Assembly: GCF_034087045.1 (NCBI RefSeq)
Contig: NZ_CP139247.1
Location: 2,010,001-2,074,000, forward strand
Source of the DNA: Chitinophaga sancti
Lineage (GTDB): Bacteria > Bacteroidota > Bacteroidia > Chitinophagales > Chitinophagaceae
Direction: 5' to 3'
DNA length: 64,000 nt
The translations under genes and the position numbers were made by a program. Each line of letters opens with the position of its first letter. Positions within the stretch are counted from its first letter, which is position 1. Below, piece by piece: positions 37,588-46,368 of the stretch. The notes under the pieces were generated by a model. The model worked only from the letters and a program-made list of their open reading frames with translations. It ran no database searches and was not told the DNA's origin.

Positions 37588-37604
37588 CAATTGTGAACAG
37601 ATAC

Positions 37605-38399
37605 TTAATTGTCTGCTGACAGCTTTCCAACGACTTTATATCCTCTGGAACTGTCTGCGTTAGTGACTTCCTGGTAATACATACCATCTGGAGATACGTA
37701 TAATTGTTGACCATTTATTTCAACTCCCCTGCAACCATTTGGCAGTTGTTGCAATATCTCCGGTTCAGGCTCAGGCGCAGTTTGTTCGTCCTGTGCTTTG
37801 CCTGTATCCAGCTGTCCGTTCTTACCTACTACCACATATTTTACTTGTTTATCCTGTAGGATTTCCTGGTAGTAAGTACCGTTCTTTTCGTAGTAGGTAT
37901 TCCCGTCAATCACCACCGTATTTACTCCATTTGGTAAACCTGGTATCACTACACCCATTGGAGGATCTACTACCTGGTATTGTTCACGCTGCGCACCTTC
38001 GGCTACAAATGATTGATAGAAGTATCCATCATAATAGTAGTAAGGACCCCATGCTGTGTTGAAAGAAAGGAAGCCATAAGGCAATACATTCACTACGAAT
38101 CCTATTGGCATGCCGTAATAACGGTATGGACGATAATATGGACGTGGGTAATGCGCATAATAAGGAGAGCGGTAATAACCACCCGCATAGATGCGTGGGC
38201 CTACAATAGCCGCACCAATACCAACACCGATCCTGGCGCCACCGCCCACAACGATCCTTCCACCACCACCACCAAATGCTATACGGCCTCCACCGCCACC
38301 GCCCCAATGTCCACGACTACGTTGGGCATACGCACTATCAACTGTTGCGACACTTACCAGGGCTATCAAGGTCAGCAACACATATATTCTATTCTTCAT
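37605..38399 (-). CDS. DUF6515-type secreted protein
   Basis: A 264-residue exported protein. The signal peptide reaches about residue 25 (STVDSAYAQ). Then come a glycine-rich stretch (about 31-65), a Tyr/Pro/Arg-rich stretch (YYAHYPRPYYRPYRYYG), a hydrophobic GFVVNVLPYGF segment, and short repeats of the type G-xYY-xxG-YYQ (YYEKNGTYYQEI, YVSPDGMYYQEV), which mark the DUF6515 family of Bacteroidota and other bacteria. The function is unknown; a structural or envelope role is only a guess. A 12-bp palindrome (TTTAACGTTAAA) lies 43 bases upstream. Confidence 0.85.
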   Translation of the reverse strand: MKNRIYVLLTLIALVSVATVDSAYAQRSRGHWGGGGGGRIAFGGGGGRIVVGGGARIGVGIGAAIVGPRIYAGGYYRSPYYAHYPRPYYRPYRYYGMPIGFVVNVLPYGFLSFNTAWGPYYYYDGYFYQSFVAEGAQREQYQVVDPPMGVVIPGLPNGVNTVVIDGNTYYEKNGTYYQEILQDKQVKYVVVGKNGQLDTGKAQDEQTAPEPEPEILQQLPNGCRGVEINGQQLYVSPDGMYYQEVTNADSSRGYKVVGKLSADN

Positions 38400-38441
38400 T
38401 TTGCCTGAATTTAAATATTAGATCGATCTGGATACGATAAG

Positions 38442-38453
38442 TTTAACGTTAAA
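38442..38453. promoter_or_regulatory. Palindrome upstream of the DUF6515 gene
   Basis: TTTAACGTTAAA is a perfect 12-base palindrome 43 bases upstream of the start codon, with the direct repeat GTTTAAC at 38441 and 38459. It could be an operator, but short A/T-rich palindromes also occur by chance. Confidence 0.3.
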
Positions 38454-38515
38454 AACGTGTTTAACATTTTATGTGAAGGTAAATTTGTGTGGCTTTAAAC
38501 CCGCTTAAAATGGCA

Positions 38516-39190
38516 TTAAAACAACTGGTTGCGGAGGATCCTTTTTATCATCTGGATCGTATTGCGGCTTATTTGTCCCTTGTATTTATTCAGAATGGCT
38601 ACTTCTGAGCTACCATTGCTCAGTTCGTTCACTACCGGCAACCATTTGCTCAGGAAGGCTGAGTTAGGCGTACGGTATTTCAATAACCGGCGCACGGTTT
38701 CTATAACTGCTTTAGGCACAGTTCCTTCGTGTAGCTCAAATACTTCGTCCGTACTCAGACCCAGGTCTATATCCTGTGCCACCCGGCTATAATCCTGCAG
38801 GTATTTTTCATTTGCTTCCATTACCTGCAATAGGGGATCATCGCTGTAGCGGATATGTCCATATTGTCTGGCTTGCTTATGTATACGACTGAGTGCGTAA
38901 TTGCGGGCTACGTTGTCACAAATAACGAGGTCGGAAGGCTGGAGTTCGAACCATTCACCCTTTACCCTTTTGTGCTGGAATATTACATGCAGACATTCTT
39001 CCAGGTCATCCATGTTGGCAGCAGGGTATTGTCGGATTACACGGAACATTACGGGCAGGTGAGTATGATAGGAAGAAAGCCTTTTCTGCAGATCCTGGGT
39101 TTTCCCAATCTTGTAGAGGTTTTTTCCTGTATTGATAATATAAACGCACTTGCCAATGAGGACCTGTTCCATATAATGACCGAATGACAA
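38516..39190 (-). CDS. GIY-YIG nuclease family protein (T5orf172/MUG113-like)
   Basis: A 224-residue protein. The N-terminal domain (about 12-95) shows CVYIINTGKNLYKIGKT with a degenerate GIY-YIG core (VYII...YKIG), then LQKRLSSYHTHLP and HVIFQHKRVKGEWFEL, the pattern of the T5orf172/MUG113-type GIY-YIG subfamily. The C-terminal half is helical and basic (NKYKGQISRNTIQMIKRIL) and may bind nucleic acid. Met1 or Met7 (39172) could be the start. It has no mobile-element signatures next to it. The cellular role is unknown. Confidence 0.82.
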   Translation of the reverse strand: MSFGHYMEQVLIGKCVYIINTGKNLYKIGKTQDLQKRLSSYHTHLPVMFRVIRQYPAANMDDLEECLHVIFQHKRVKGEWFELQPSDLVICDNVARNYALSRIHKQARQYGHIRYSDDPLLQVMEANEKYLQDYSRVAQDIDLGLSTDEVFELHEGTVPKAVIETVRRLLKYRTPNSAFLSKWLPVVNELSNGSSEVAILNKYKGQISRNTIQMIKRILRNQLF

Positions 39191-39270
39191 TCCGGGGATA
39201 TATATGCAAAATGTAGAAATTTTTTTAATAATGGTGCTATTTTTTTTGCAGGGGCAGTTAAATTAGTAGA

Positions 39271-40167
39271 ATGAAATACAATACCCTGGGTAAATCGGAC
39301 CTTCAGATCAGCGAAATCGCTTTTGGATGCATGTCGCTGGGAGAGAACACTTTAGAAAATACTTTCCTGGTACATCGCGCGCTGGACAAGGGGATTAACT
39401 TCTTTGACACGGCGGATCTTTACAATTATGGGGATAATGAAATACAACTGGGATTGGCGCTGAAAGGGAAACGGGATAAGGCGGTTGTAGCCACCAAGGT
39501 AGGAAACGAGTGGAGAGCAGATAAAAGCGGGTGGGATTGGAATCCGTCCAAAGCTTATATCCTCAGATCAGTAGATGAGAGCCTGCGCCGCCTGGGTACG
39601 GACTACATCGATCTGTACCAGTTGCATGGGGGCATGATGGAGGATCCCATTGATGAGACCATTGCTGCTTTTGAAGAATTGCAGCAGGCTGGGAAGATCC
39701 GGTATTATGGTATCTCTTCTATTCGGCCGAATGTGATCAGGGAATATATCAACCGCTCTAATATCGTGAGTGTAATGATGCAATACTGCCTTCTGGACCG
39801 CAGACCGGAAGAAACCTGTTTAGACTTATTAAAATCAAACAATATCGGGGTATTAGCAAGGGGAGGAGTGGCCAAAGGCTTACTCGCCGGCAAGCACCCG
39901 GAGCCGTACCTGAACTATGATGCTGCCGCCGTAGCAAAAGCAGCGCTGGCAGTCGCAAACATTTCACAGCAGGGTCGTACACTGGCCCAAACTGCATTAC
40001 GGTTTGTATTGCATCAGCCGGCTATCGCCGCAGCCGTAGTGGGGATCAGAACACAGAATCAACTGGAAGAAGCGGCAGGGGTGTTTAAGTCAGCAGCTCT
40101 GACAGCTAATGAAATAGCGGAACTGGAACAATCAATCAAACCAAATCTTTACGACCAGCATCGTTAA
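39271..40167 (+). CDS. Aldo/keto reductase
   Basis: A 298-residue NADPH-dependent oxidoreductase with the (beta/alpha)8 AKR fold. The catalytic tetrad can be placed: Asp in FFDTADLYNYG with the following Tyr, Lys in VVATKVGNEW and His in LYQLHGGMMED. The cofactor segment IAAAVVGIRTQNQLEEA lies near the C terminus, as usual. The length is standard. It stands alone. The substrate is unknown; family members reduce sugar aldehydes, ketones and lipid aldehydes. Confidence 0.94.
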   Translation: MKYNTLGKSDLQISEIAFGCMSLGENTLENTFLVHRALDKGINFFDTADLYNYGDNEIQLGLALKGKRDKAVVATKVGNEWRADKSGWDWNPSKAYILRSVDESLRRLGTDYIDLYQLHGGMMEDPIDETIAAFEELQQAGKIRYYGISSIRPNVIREYINRSNIVSVMMQYCLLDRRPEETCLDLLKSNNIGVLARGGVAKGLLAGKHPEPYLNYDAAAVAKAALAVANISQQGRTLAQTALRFVLHQPAIAAAVVGIRTQNQLEEAAGVFKSAALTANEIAELEQSIKPNLYDQHR

Positions 40168-40200
40168 AAAGCATGGGTGTGCCGAAGCAAAACAGCTTTT

Positions 40201-40253
40201 CTTTCAAAACAAAACCGCTTTTGCCGTAGGCAAAAGCGGTTTTGTTTTGAAAG
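40201..40253. terminator. Perfect 25-bp hairpin between convergent genes
   Basis: 40201-40225 pairs without mismatch with 40229-40253 around GTA. Its core GCTTTTGCC-GTA-GGCAAAAGC resembles the GCC-GAA-GGC core of the hairpin at 17660. It lies between the convergent aldo/keto reductase and S41 protease genes and fits a bidirectional terminator. Confidence 0.78.
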
Positions 40254-40262
40254 AAGAATTCT

Positions 40263-41825
40263 CTATTTCAATTTTTTCCCTATCCTATAATCCACCATTC
40301 CACTAAACTTCTTCGTATTCAACGACGTCCCTGACACTCTCAAACCTTCACTACTTCCCGTAGCCAGCCTGCCACCAGTACTCACCGGATAACTACCCGT
40401 TGTCAGATAAGTCTGGATATTATACAAATTCTCATCTCCTGTCAAACTTCCCCATCTTGCACCAATATAATCTGCCGCAGAATCCGTGGGGGTAATACCT
40501 GAGTAATACCCACCTGTATGGTTGGCATTTTCAGTAGCAAAGTTAATCGCATACAGATCCGCCAGGTACTGTTCCTTACCGGTACTATCATAATCAGACA
40601 AGGTGAAGGTGATAAATCCACAAGGTTTACCATAAGTCGTGGTACCTACCTGCTGCACATTCATATAAGGCTTCAGGTTATTCAGCGTCATCTCACTGGC
40701 AGATGCCGTGTTCCCCGATGTAATAAAGAACACATTATCCAGTGCCAGTCCGCCGGTAGTAGCCGGGAAGTTCACACTGGCTTCCAGCCCCACCTGATCC
40801 AGGTTGGCAGTCAGTTTATCATTATACAGGTAATAATACATAGTCTTGCCCGCAGCGCTGGCCGGTGCAATCGCACTATCCAGGTATTCTGCAGTGGTGA
40901 CAGACCCACCACCATTATAGCGAAGATCTACAATCAGGTTCGTGATACCCGCCGCCTTAAATTTGGTGAACAGGGCATCCAGGACTGTTTTGGTTGGTGA
41001 TGCCACCCCTTTACTGGTATAGGTGCTGGTAAAGGTATAAAACACAAAATACCCCACTTTAGATCCATTGATCGTATAAGTGGTATCAAACAGCACCGGG
41101 TTAATATTGTAAGTAGCAGCAGTCAGTGAATAACTGGCGGTTACTTTTGATGTATTTTTTGTCACTGTCAGACTCACAGAAGAGGAGTTAAACAAGGCAT
41201 TGGTTACCTTGGTCGTATTGGTACCTGAAGATCCATCATAAGCAATATCTGTATCGCCATTGATCGCTGTGATCCTGTCGCCTCTTTCCAATCCGGCCAG
41301 ACCAGCAGGAGAGTTCTTATCTGCATAAAGCACATACAGGTAAGTGGTAGACTTATTCGCATCAGCGTATACATAACTCACTTCCATCCCGAAATCGCCG
41401 GAGGTGGCAGACACTTTTGTCAGGGAACCAGATACCCCATCCTGCAGGGAGGTAGACAAGGATCCTGTTCTGTCCAGAAAACTATACCTGTCCAGCGCGG
41501 TTGACCCCGTTCCTACTGAATAAGCTTTCATGGCAGTGAGCAGGTCATCAGCTGTGGAATAGGTGCTACTCAGTGGATTCAAGGTAGGCACATTGGAATA
41601 CCAGTAGTAGGTAGGCAGGTCAGTCGTCGTACTACGACCACCATTTACATAGCTCACCTGCATGGTATTATACATCAGGTATTTCAGCGAATCCTCGTCG
41701 GAGGTAGCAGTGCCGGAGGTTGTGGTTGTTGTACTCCCGGATTTGCTTTCTTTTTTACAGGCAGCGAAAAAAACTGCACACAGCGTACCTACAGTCAGTA
41801 CGGCCAGCGTAAATCTTTTATTCAT
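40263..41825 (-). CDS. S41 family peptidase, lipoprotein
   Basis: A 520-residue C-terminal-processing-type serine protease. The signal peptide ends in a lipobox (AVFFAACKK, Cys22), so it is probably a lipoprotein. After a low-complexity Ser/Thr linker comes an N-terminal helical domain, a PDZ domain (about 165-235, AGLAGLERGDRITAINGD) and the S41 catalytic domain, with the nucleophile in FFITSGNTASASEMTL and the likely lysine in GTTTYGKPCGF. The RYNGGG segment is also typical. Bacteroidota carry several such lipoproteins; substrates are unknown. It stands alone. Confidence 0.92.
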   Translation of the reverse strand: MNKRFTLAVLTVGTLCAVFFAACKKESKSGSTTTTTSGTATSDEDSLKYLMYNTMQVSYVNGGRSTTTDLPTYYWYSNVPTLNPLSSTYSTADDLLTAMKAYSVGTGSTALDRYSFLDRTGSLSTSLQDGVSGSLTKVSATSGDFGMEVSYVYADANKSTTYLYVLYADKNSPAGLAGLERGDRITAINGDTDIAYDGSSGTNTTKVTNALFNSSSVSLTVTKNTSKVTASYSLTAATYNINPVLFDTTYTINGSKVGYFVFYTFTSTYTSKGVASPTKTVLDALFTKFKAAGITNLIVDLRYNGGGSVTTAEYLDSAIAPASAAGKTMYYYLYNDKLTANLDQVGLEASVNFPATTGGLALDNVFFITSGNTASASEMTLNNLKPYMNVQQVGTTTYGKPCGFITFTLSDYDSTGKEQYLADLYAINFATENANHTGGYYSGITPTDSAADYIGARWGSLTGDENLYNIQTYLTTGSYPVSTGGRLATGSSEGLRVSGTSLNTKKFSGMVDYRIGKKLK

Positions 41826-42078
41826 GAGAAGGATGGATTTTCAATGAATTGATACTCTTATACAATACGACGATATTGGACTACACGGTTGGTTTAAAGT
41901 TTACTTTTTAAGGAAAAGTTAATATTCTCCCGGAGAAAGTTCTTTTTAGCTAAAACAATTTAGCCTATCTCTGAACGCCAGTACAGCTATTCTTCCATTT
42001 ATAAAATAAATGGTATTTTGCCCCGCGAAAACTTATTTTTACGTCCTTTATCATGCTAAAATTCCAGACACTCTCAAC

Positions 42079-44367
42079 ATGAAAAAACTCATCATTCCGG
42101 CCCTTTTGCTGGCATCCTGTTTTGCAAAGGCCCAGACTGTGAATAGCGTCTCAGACCCGGTGGAATGGGTCAATCCACTTATGGGAACCGATTCAAAGGG
42201 TTCCTTGTCAACTGGTAATACCTATCCAGCCATTGCCTGCCCATGGGGTATGAACTTCTGGATGCCGCAGACCGGCAAAATGGGCGACGGATGGGCGTAC
42301 ACCTACCATTCGGACAAACTGCGTGGTTTTAAACAAACCCACCAGCCAAGCCCATGGATCAATGATTACGGCCAGTTTGCCATCATGCCGGTAACGAAAT
42401 CTGTAAAATTCAAAGAAGATGACAGAGCCAGCTGGTTCTCGCACAAAGCGGAAGTAGCCAAACCATATTATTATAGTGTATACCTGGCCGATCACAACGT
42501 GACCACGGAAATCACTCCAACTGAAAGAGCTGCTGCTATCCGTTTTACCTATGGTAAGGAAGACAGTGCTTTCGTAGTGATCGATGCGCTGGACAAAGGC
42601 TCTTACATCAAAGTATTGCAGTCTGAGCGCAAAATTATTGGCTATACCACCAAAAACAGCGGTGGCGTACCGGCTAATTTCAAAAACTACTTCGTACTCA
42701 CTTTCGACAAGCCTTTCACTTATGTAGCTACCTTCAAGAACGATGTACTGAGCAAAGGTGTTGCGGAAGCACAGGAAAATCACGTAGGTGCCGTAATCGG
42801 CTTCTCTACTGTGAAAGGTGAGCAGGTAAACGTAAAAGTGGCATCTTCTTTCATCAGCCCTGAGCAGGCAGTATTGAACCTGAACCAGGAGATAGGCAGC
42901 AGCACTTTTGACGCCATCAAAGACAAGGCAAAAGCTGCCTGGAACGCCGAGATGAGCCGTATCAAGGTAGAAGGTGGTACATCTGACCAGACCCGTACCT
43001 TCTATTCCTGCCTGTACCGTTCTATGCTGTTCCCCCGTAAGTTCTATGAGTACGATGCCAAAGGTGCAGTGGTACACTACAGCCCTTATAATGGCCAGGT
43101 ACTGCCAGGCTATATGTTCACCGATAATGGTTTCTGGGATACTTTCCGTGCCCAGTTCCCTTTCTTCAACCTGATGTACCCTTCTATGAACGCTCATATC
43201 ATGGAAGGTATGGTGAACGCTTACAAAGAAAGTGGCTGGTTGCCTGAATGGGCGAGCCCTGGTCACCGCGATTGTATGATCGGTTCCAACTCTGCTTCCC
43301 TGATTGCAGATGCATACCTGAAAGGTGTAAGAGGTTTCGACATCAACACTGCCTACGAAGCGATCATTAAGAACTCCAACAACGAAGGTCCGCTGGAATC
43401 AGTAGGCCGTAAAGGTGTAAAATATTACAATAAACTGGGTTATGTGCCTTATGATGTGAAGATCAATGAGAACACTGCCCGTACACTGGAATATAGCTAT
43501 GATGACTGGACTATCTGGAAACTGGCCGTTGCCCTGAACCGTCCAAAGGCAGAAATCGAGCGTTTTGCTAAACAGGCACGTAACTACCGCAACGTATATG
43601 ATGCAGAGAGCAAATTAATGCGTGGGAAAAATGAGGATGGTAAATTCCAGACTCCTTTCAATCCAACCAAATGGGGAGATGCATTTACGGAGGGGAATAG
43701 CTGGCATTATAGCTGGTCTGTATTCCACGACGTACAGGGCCTGATCAACCTGATGGGGGGTAAAGAAACCTTCGTTCAGATGCTGGATTCCGTATTCGCT
43801 ATGCCTCCGGTATTTGACGATAGCTATTATCACTTCACCATTCATGAAATCCGCGAAATGCAGATCATGAACTTTGGTCAGTATGCACACGGTAACCAGC
43901 CTATCCAGCACATGATCTACCTGTACAACTATGCAGGTGCTCCATGGAAATCTCAATACTGGCTGAGGGAGGTTATGAACCGCCTGTATTCAGCTACTCC
44001 TGATGGTTATTGCGGTGATGAGGATAATGGCCAGACTTCTGCATGGTATGTATTCAGTGCACTGGGATTCTACCCGGTTACACCTGGTGCGCCACAGTAT
44101 GTAGTAGGAGCACCTTTGTTTAAAAAAGCAACCGTGAAGCTGGAAAATGGTAAAGAGATCGTGATCAATGCACCAAGAAACAGCGAAGAAAACCGTTATA
44201 TCAGATCTGCTACCTTCAATGGTGCGAACCTGACTAACAACTGGCTGGATTACAATGCTTTGATGAAGGGTGCAACTATCGACTTCGATATGGATGCTAC
44301 GCCTAATAAGAGCAGAGGTATCTCTGATAAGGATGTACCTTATTCCATGACCCAGGAGGTTAAATAA
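42079..44367 (+). CDS. GH92 family alpha-mannosidase
   Basis: Exported exo-acting alpha-mannosidase of family GH92 (calcium-dependent, inverting), which trims mannose from glycans. The frame opens at 42010, but the signal peptide MKKLIIPALLLASCFAKAQ starts at 42079, giving 762 residues. Family landmarks: VNPLMGTDSKGSLSTGNTYP near the N terminus, the HQPSPWINDYG segment, DNGFWDTFRAQFP, EWASPGHRDCMIGSN and the catalytic-region GYCGDEDNGQTSAWYVFSALG with PVTPG after it. A terminator follows. No other N-glycan enzymes are next to it, although a SusC/SusD pair is 2 kb downstream. Confidence 0.95.
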   Translation: MKKLIIPALLLASCFAKAQTVNSVSDPVEWVNPLMGTDSKGSLSTGNTYPAIACPWGMNFWMPQTGKMGDGWAYTYHSDKLRGFKQTHQPSPWINDYGQFAIMPVTKSVKFKEDDRASWFSHKAEVAKPYYYSVYLADHNVTTEITPTERAAAIRFTYGKEDSAFVVIDALDKGSYIKVLQSERKIIGYTTKNSGGVPANFKNYFVLTFDKPFTYVATFKNDVLSKGVAEAQENHVGAVIGFSTVKGEQVNVKVASSFISPEQAVLNLNQEIGSSTFDAIKDKAKAAWNAEMSRIKVEGGTSDQTRTFYSCLYRSMLFPRKFYEYDAKGAVVHYSPYNGQVLPGYMFTDNGFWDTFRAQFPFFNLMYPSMNAHIMEGMVNAYKESGWLPEWASPGHRDCMIGSNSASLIADAYLKGVRGFDINTAYEAIIKNSNNEGPLESVGRKGVKYYNKLGYVPYDVKINENTARTLEYSYDDWTIWKLAVALNRPKAEIERFAKQARNYRNVYDAESKLMRGKNEDGKFQTPFNPTKWGDAFTEGNSWHYSWSVFHDVQGLINLMGGKETFVQMLDSVFAMPPVFDDSYYHFTIHEIREMQIMNFGQYAHGNQPIQHMIYLYNYAGAPWKSQYWLREVMNRLYSATPDGYCGDEDNGQTSAWYVFSALGFYPVTPGAPQYVVGAPLFKKATVKLENGKEIVINAPRNSEENRYIRSATFNGANLTNNWLDYNALMKGATIDFDMDATPNKSRGISDKDVPYSMTQEVK

Positions 44368-44393
44368 GATAAAATAATATCATTACAGATAGG

Positions 44394-44423
44394 AAGCCCC
44401 CTCAGTTGAGGGGGCTTTTTTTA
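44394..44423 (+). terminator. Terminator of the GH92 gene
   Basis: AAGCCCCCTCA (44394-44404) pairs with TGAGGGGGCTT (44407-44417), followed by a T-run to 44422. Confidence 0.92.
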
Positions 44424-44461
44424 TAGTGCTTGTTCGACGCTTCTTCGATGCTTCTTCGTCA

Positions 44462-44530
44462 CCAAAAGAACACCAAAAGGGCACCTCAATATCCGAGGGA
44501 TAATAAAGTGCCCTTTTGGTACCCTTTTAG
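44462..44530. repeat. Long imperfect inverted repeat before the amidase gene
   Basis: About 23 bases at 44462-44484 are complementary to 44508-44530. The inner 13 bases match perfectly (ACCAAAAGGGCAC with GTGCCCTTTTGGT) and the outer part has four mismatches. The 23-base loop contains its own small pair. Upstream lies a doubled CTTCTTCG motif (44441-44459). No T-run follows, so it is not an ordinary terminator. Confidence 0.6.
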
Positions 44531-44593
44531 TATCGGTAGCATAGCGAAGACGCACTAAGAGAACGTGGTATTTTAATTGTATGTTTGTTAGCT

Positions 44594-45388
44594 ATGAAAC
44601 AGGTCAGACTATTACTATGCTTAGCCCTACCGGCTATTTTATTCAGCTGCGCACATTCTCCATATGGCGCTACCAACAAGGTATACCGCAAGCAAGCCAA
44701 AACTTATGCCCGCACCTTACGTGCAGAGCCTACGGGACAATGGATTGGTTCCACCAATTTCAATATGCGTAAACCGAATTACGTGATCATTCACCATACG
44801 GCACAGGGCACCTGCGACAGCACTTTCAGGACTTTTACCCTGACCCGGACCAATGTAAGCGCACATTACGTGATCTGTAAAGACGGTACGGTGGTGCAAA
44901 TGCTGAATGATTACCTCCGGGCATGGCATGCCGGCTTGTCAAGATGGGGAAATGTGACTGATATGAACTCCTGTTCTATCGGCATCGAACTGGATAACAA
45001 TGGATTCGTACCTTTCCAGCCTCAGCAGATCAATAGTCTGATGGTTTTACTGGATACTTTAAAACACAGGTACAATATCCCGGCAGCCAACTTTATTGGT
45101 CATGGCGATATAGCTCCTACCCGCAAAAATGACCCCAACCGGTACTTTCCCTGGCAGCAACTGGCCGAAAAAGGCTTTGGGCTCTGGTACGATACTACCG
45201 GCGTGACCCTGCCAGCAGATTTTAATACTAAACAAGCACTGCGTCTTTTTGGTTATGATGTGAAAGATACGAGTGCCGCAATCATTGCTTTTAAAAGACA
45301 CTTTGTACCCGCCGATTCATTAACCGGCATAAAACTGGATGAAGGAGAGAAGAAAATACTCTATAACCTCATGCAAAAAAGTGAATAA
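44594..45388 (+). CDS. N-acetylmuramoyl-L-alanine amidase, lipoprotein (Amidase_2 family)
   Basis: Cleaves the bond between N-acetylmuramic acid and the stem peptide of peptidoglycan. Start ATG at 44594 gives a lipoprotein signal with lipobox AILFSC (Cys near residue 19). The amidase domain (about 60-200) has the zinc ligands: the first His in YVIIHHTAQGT, a His in RAWHAGLSRWG or IGHGDIAPTR, with GIELDNNG between, and Asp in RKNDPNRYFPW. The C-terminal tail (about 205-264, LRLFGYDVKDT) matches the peptidoglycan-binding part of AmiD-like enzymes. The next gene starts 5 bases later, so the two form an operon. Confidence 0.93.
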   Translation: MKQVRLLLCLALPAILFSCAHSPYGATNKVYRKQAKTYARTLRAEPTGQWIGSTNFNMRKPNYVIIHHTAQGTCDSTFRTFTLTRTNVSAHYVICKDGTVVQMLNDYLRAWHAGLSRWGNVTDMNSCSIGIELDNNGFVPFQPQQINSLMVLLDTLKHRYNIPAANFIGHGDIAPTRKNDPNRYFPWQQLAEKGFGLWYDTTGVTLPADFNTKQALRLFGYDVKDTSAAIIAFKRHFVPADSLTGIKLDEGEKKILYNLMQKSE

Positions 45389-45393
45389 CTGAT

Positions 45394-46140
45394 ATGAAAA
45401 AGATAATCAGTAGCTGTCTGGGTTTATTTTTCTTTATATCGGCCGCTATGGCCCAAAAAGGGGATTGGTATACATGGAGCACAGGCACTACGCCTGCGGT
45501 CCATGTGACCATCAACGGGGATGAAATTGTACTGGATCGTACCGATCCGGCTACCAAACAGGGGGGCATCAGTGGCAGAAAATCGAACGATCTGGAAGCC
45601 GAACACCTGAAAATCATCAAAAAAGTAGAGAAAAATGACCGGACCTACCTGATCTTTCAGTCATTTGATGGATTATACTTTGTAACGACCCTGCAGAAAA
45701 GTCCATCCGGCGATTCTGTATTTATGTATTGCGCCGATGGGATAGAAGATGGGTATAAAGGATTGAACGAGGCCCTGGATGGAATTAAAAAAGATAATGG
45801 GTCAGACTTCTATATCACCCTATTTAAAAAAGAAGTCATAGATGCCGAAAAACGCAAAGTACCTGTATCTAAAATTACCGGGTCCGAATTCGGCACCGCC
45901 CTGCAAAACTTCACAGACAGGATGGATAAATTCTGGAAGGATAGGGGATATGGCCATTTTGAACCCTATCACGGTTTTATGAACCTGATCTATGGAAATG
46001 CCTTTGCCAATGCATTTGGTGATAAGTATAGCAAACTGAGCCTGGTCACTAAAGAATTGAAAACCCCTATTGCTAATTATAGTAGCAATCCCAATATCCG
46101 TAGACTTTTAGAGTCAGCTGGATTCCTGAAAAGCGAATAA
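45394..46140 (+). CDS. Secreted protein of unknown function
   Basis: A 248-residue protein with a clear signal peptide (MKKIISSCLGLFFFISAAMA). I do not recognise the family. The N-terminal half is beta-rich (VHVTINGDEIVLDRT, YLIFQSFDGLYFVTTL); the C-terminal half is helical with GTALQNFTDRMDKFWKDRG and a final FGDKYSKLSLVTKEL. It follows the amidase gene by 5 bases, so it is expressed with it and may work at the cell envelope. Confidence 0.8.
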   Translation: MKKIISSCLGLFFFISAAMAQKGDWYTWSTGTTPAVHVTINGDEIVLDRTDPATKQGGISGRKSNDLEAEHLKIIKKVEKNDRTYLIFQSFDGLYFVTTLQKSPSGDSVFMYCADGIEDGYKGLNEALDGIKKDNGSDFYITLFKKEVIDAEKRKVPVSKITGSEFGTALQNFTDRMDKFWKDRGYGHFEPYHGFMNLIYGNAFANAFGDKYSKLSLVTKELKTPIANYSSNPNIRRLLESAGFLKSE

Positions 46141-46176
46141 TTTTTATAAAAATCTTAACAACTTAGTCTATAAAAC

Positions 46177-46207
46177 TTGTAGGTTAATAGATTCCTTCTT
46201 AATTTCG
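46177..46207 (+). promoter_or_regulatory. Bacteroidota-type promoter of the susC-susD pair
   Basis: TTG at 46177-46179, a 20-base spacer and TAATTTCG at 46200-46207, one mismatch from TAnnTTTG. The predicted transcription start near 46213 leaves a leader of about 155 bases before the ATG at 46369, long enough for leader-based control. Confidence 0.6.
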
Positions 46208-46368
46208 CCCTGTATTTAACAATCGTCGATTAAATGTCTGTATAAGTAGTAGCAATTTTTCCTACTCATTATTAATTAAGTCAACGCTATTGTGAGTCAT
46301 GTCAACTGCTGGTTCCAAACCGGCCAGGCATTGCCATGGACATTAATTACCTGAAATCTGATACAAAA

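Noticed and set aside
38516..39190. GIY-YIG protein as a homing endonuclease of a mobile element
   Set aside because: No intron, intein, inverted repeats or target duplication around it; the subfamily is also found as ordinary chromosomal genes.
42208..43266. A 352-codon minus-strand frame
   Set aside because: Antisense to the well-supported GH92 gene; no domain or start context, and composition rich in His, Phe and Val as expected for a codon-biased shadow.
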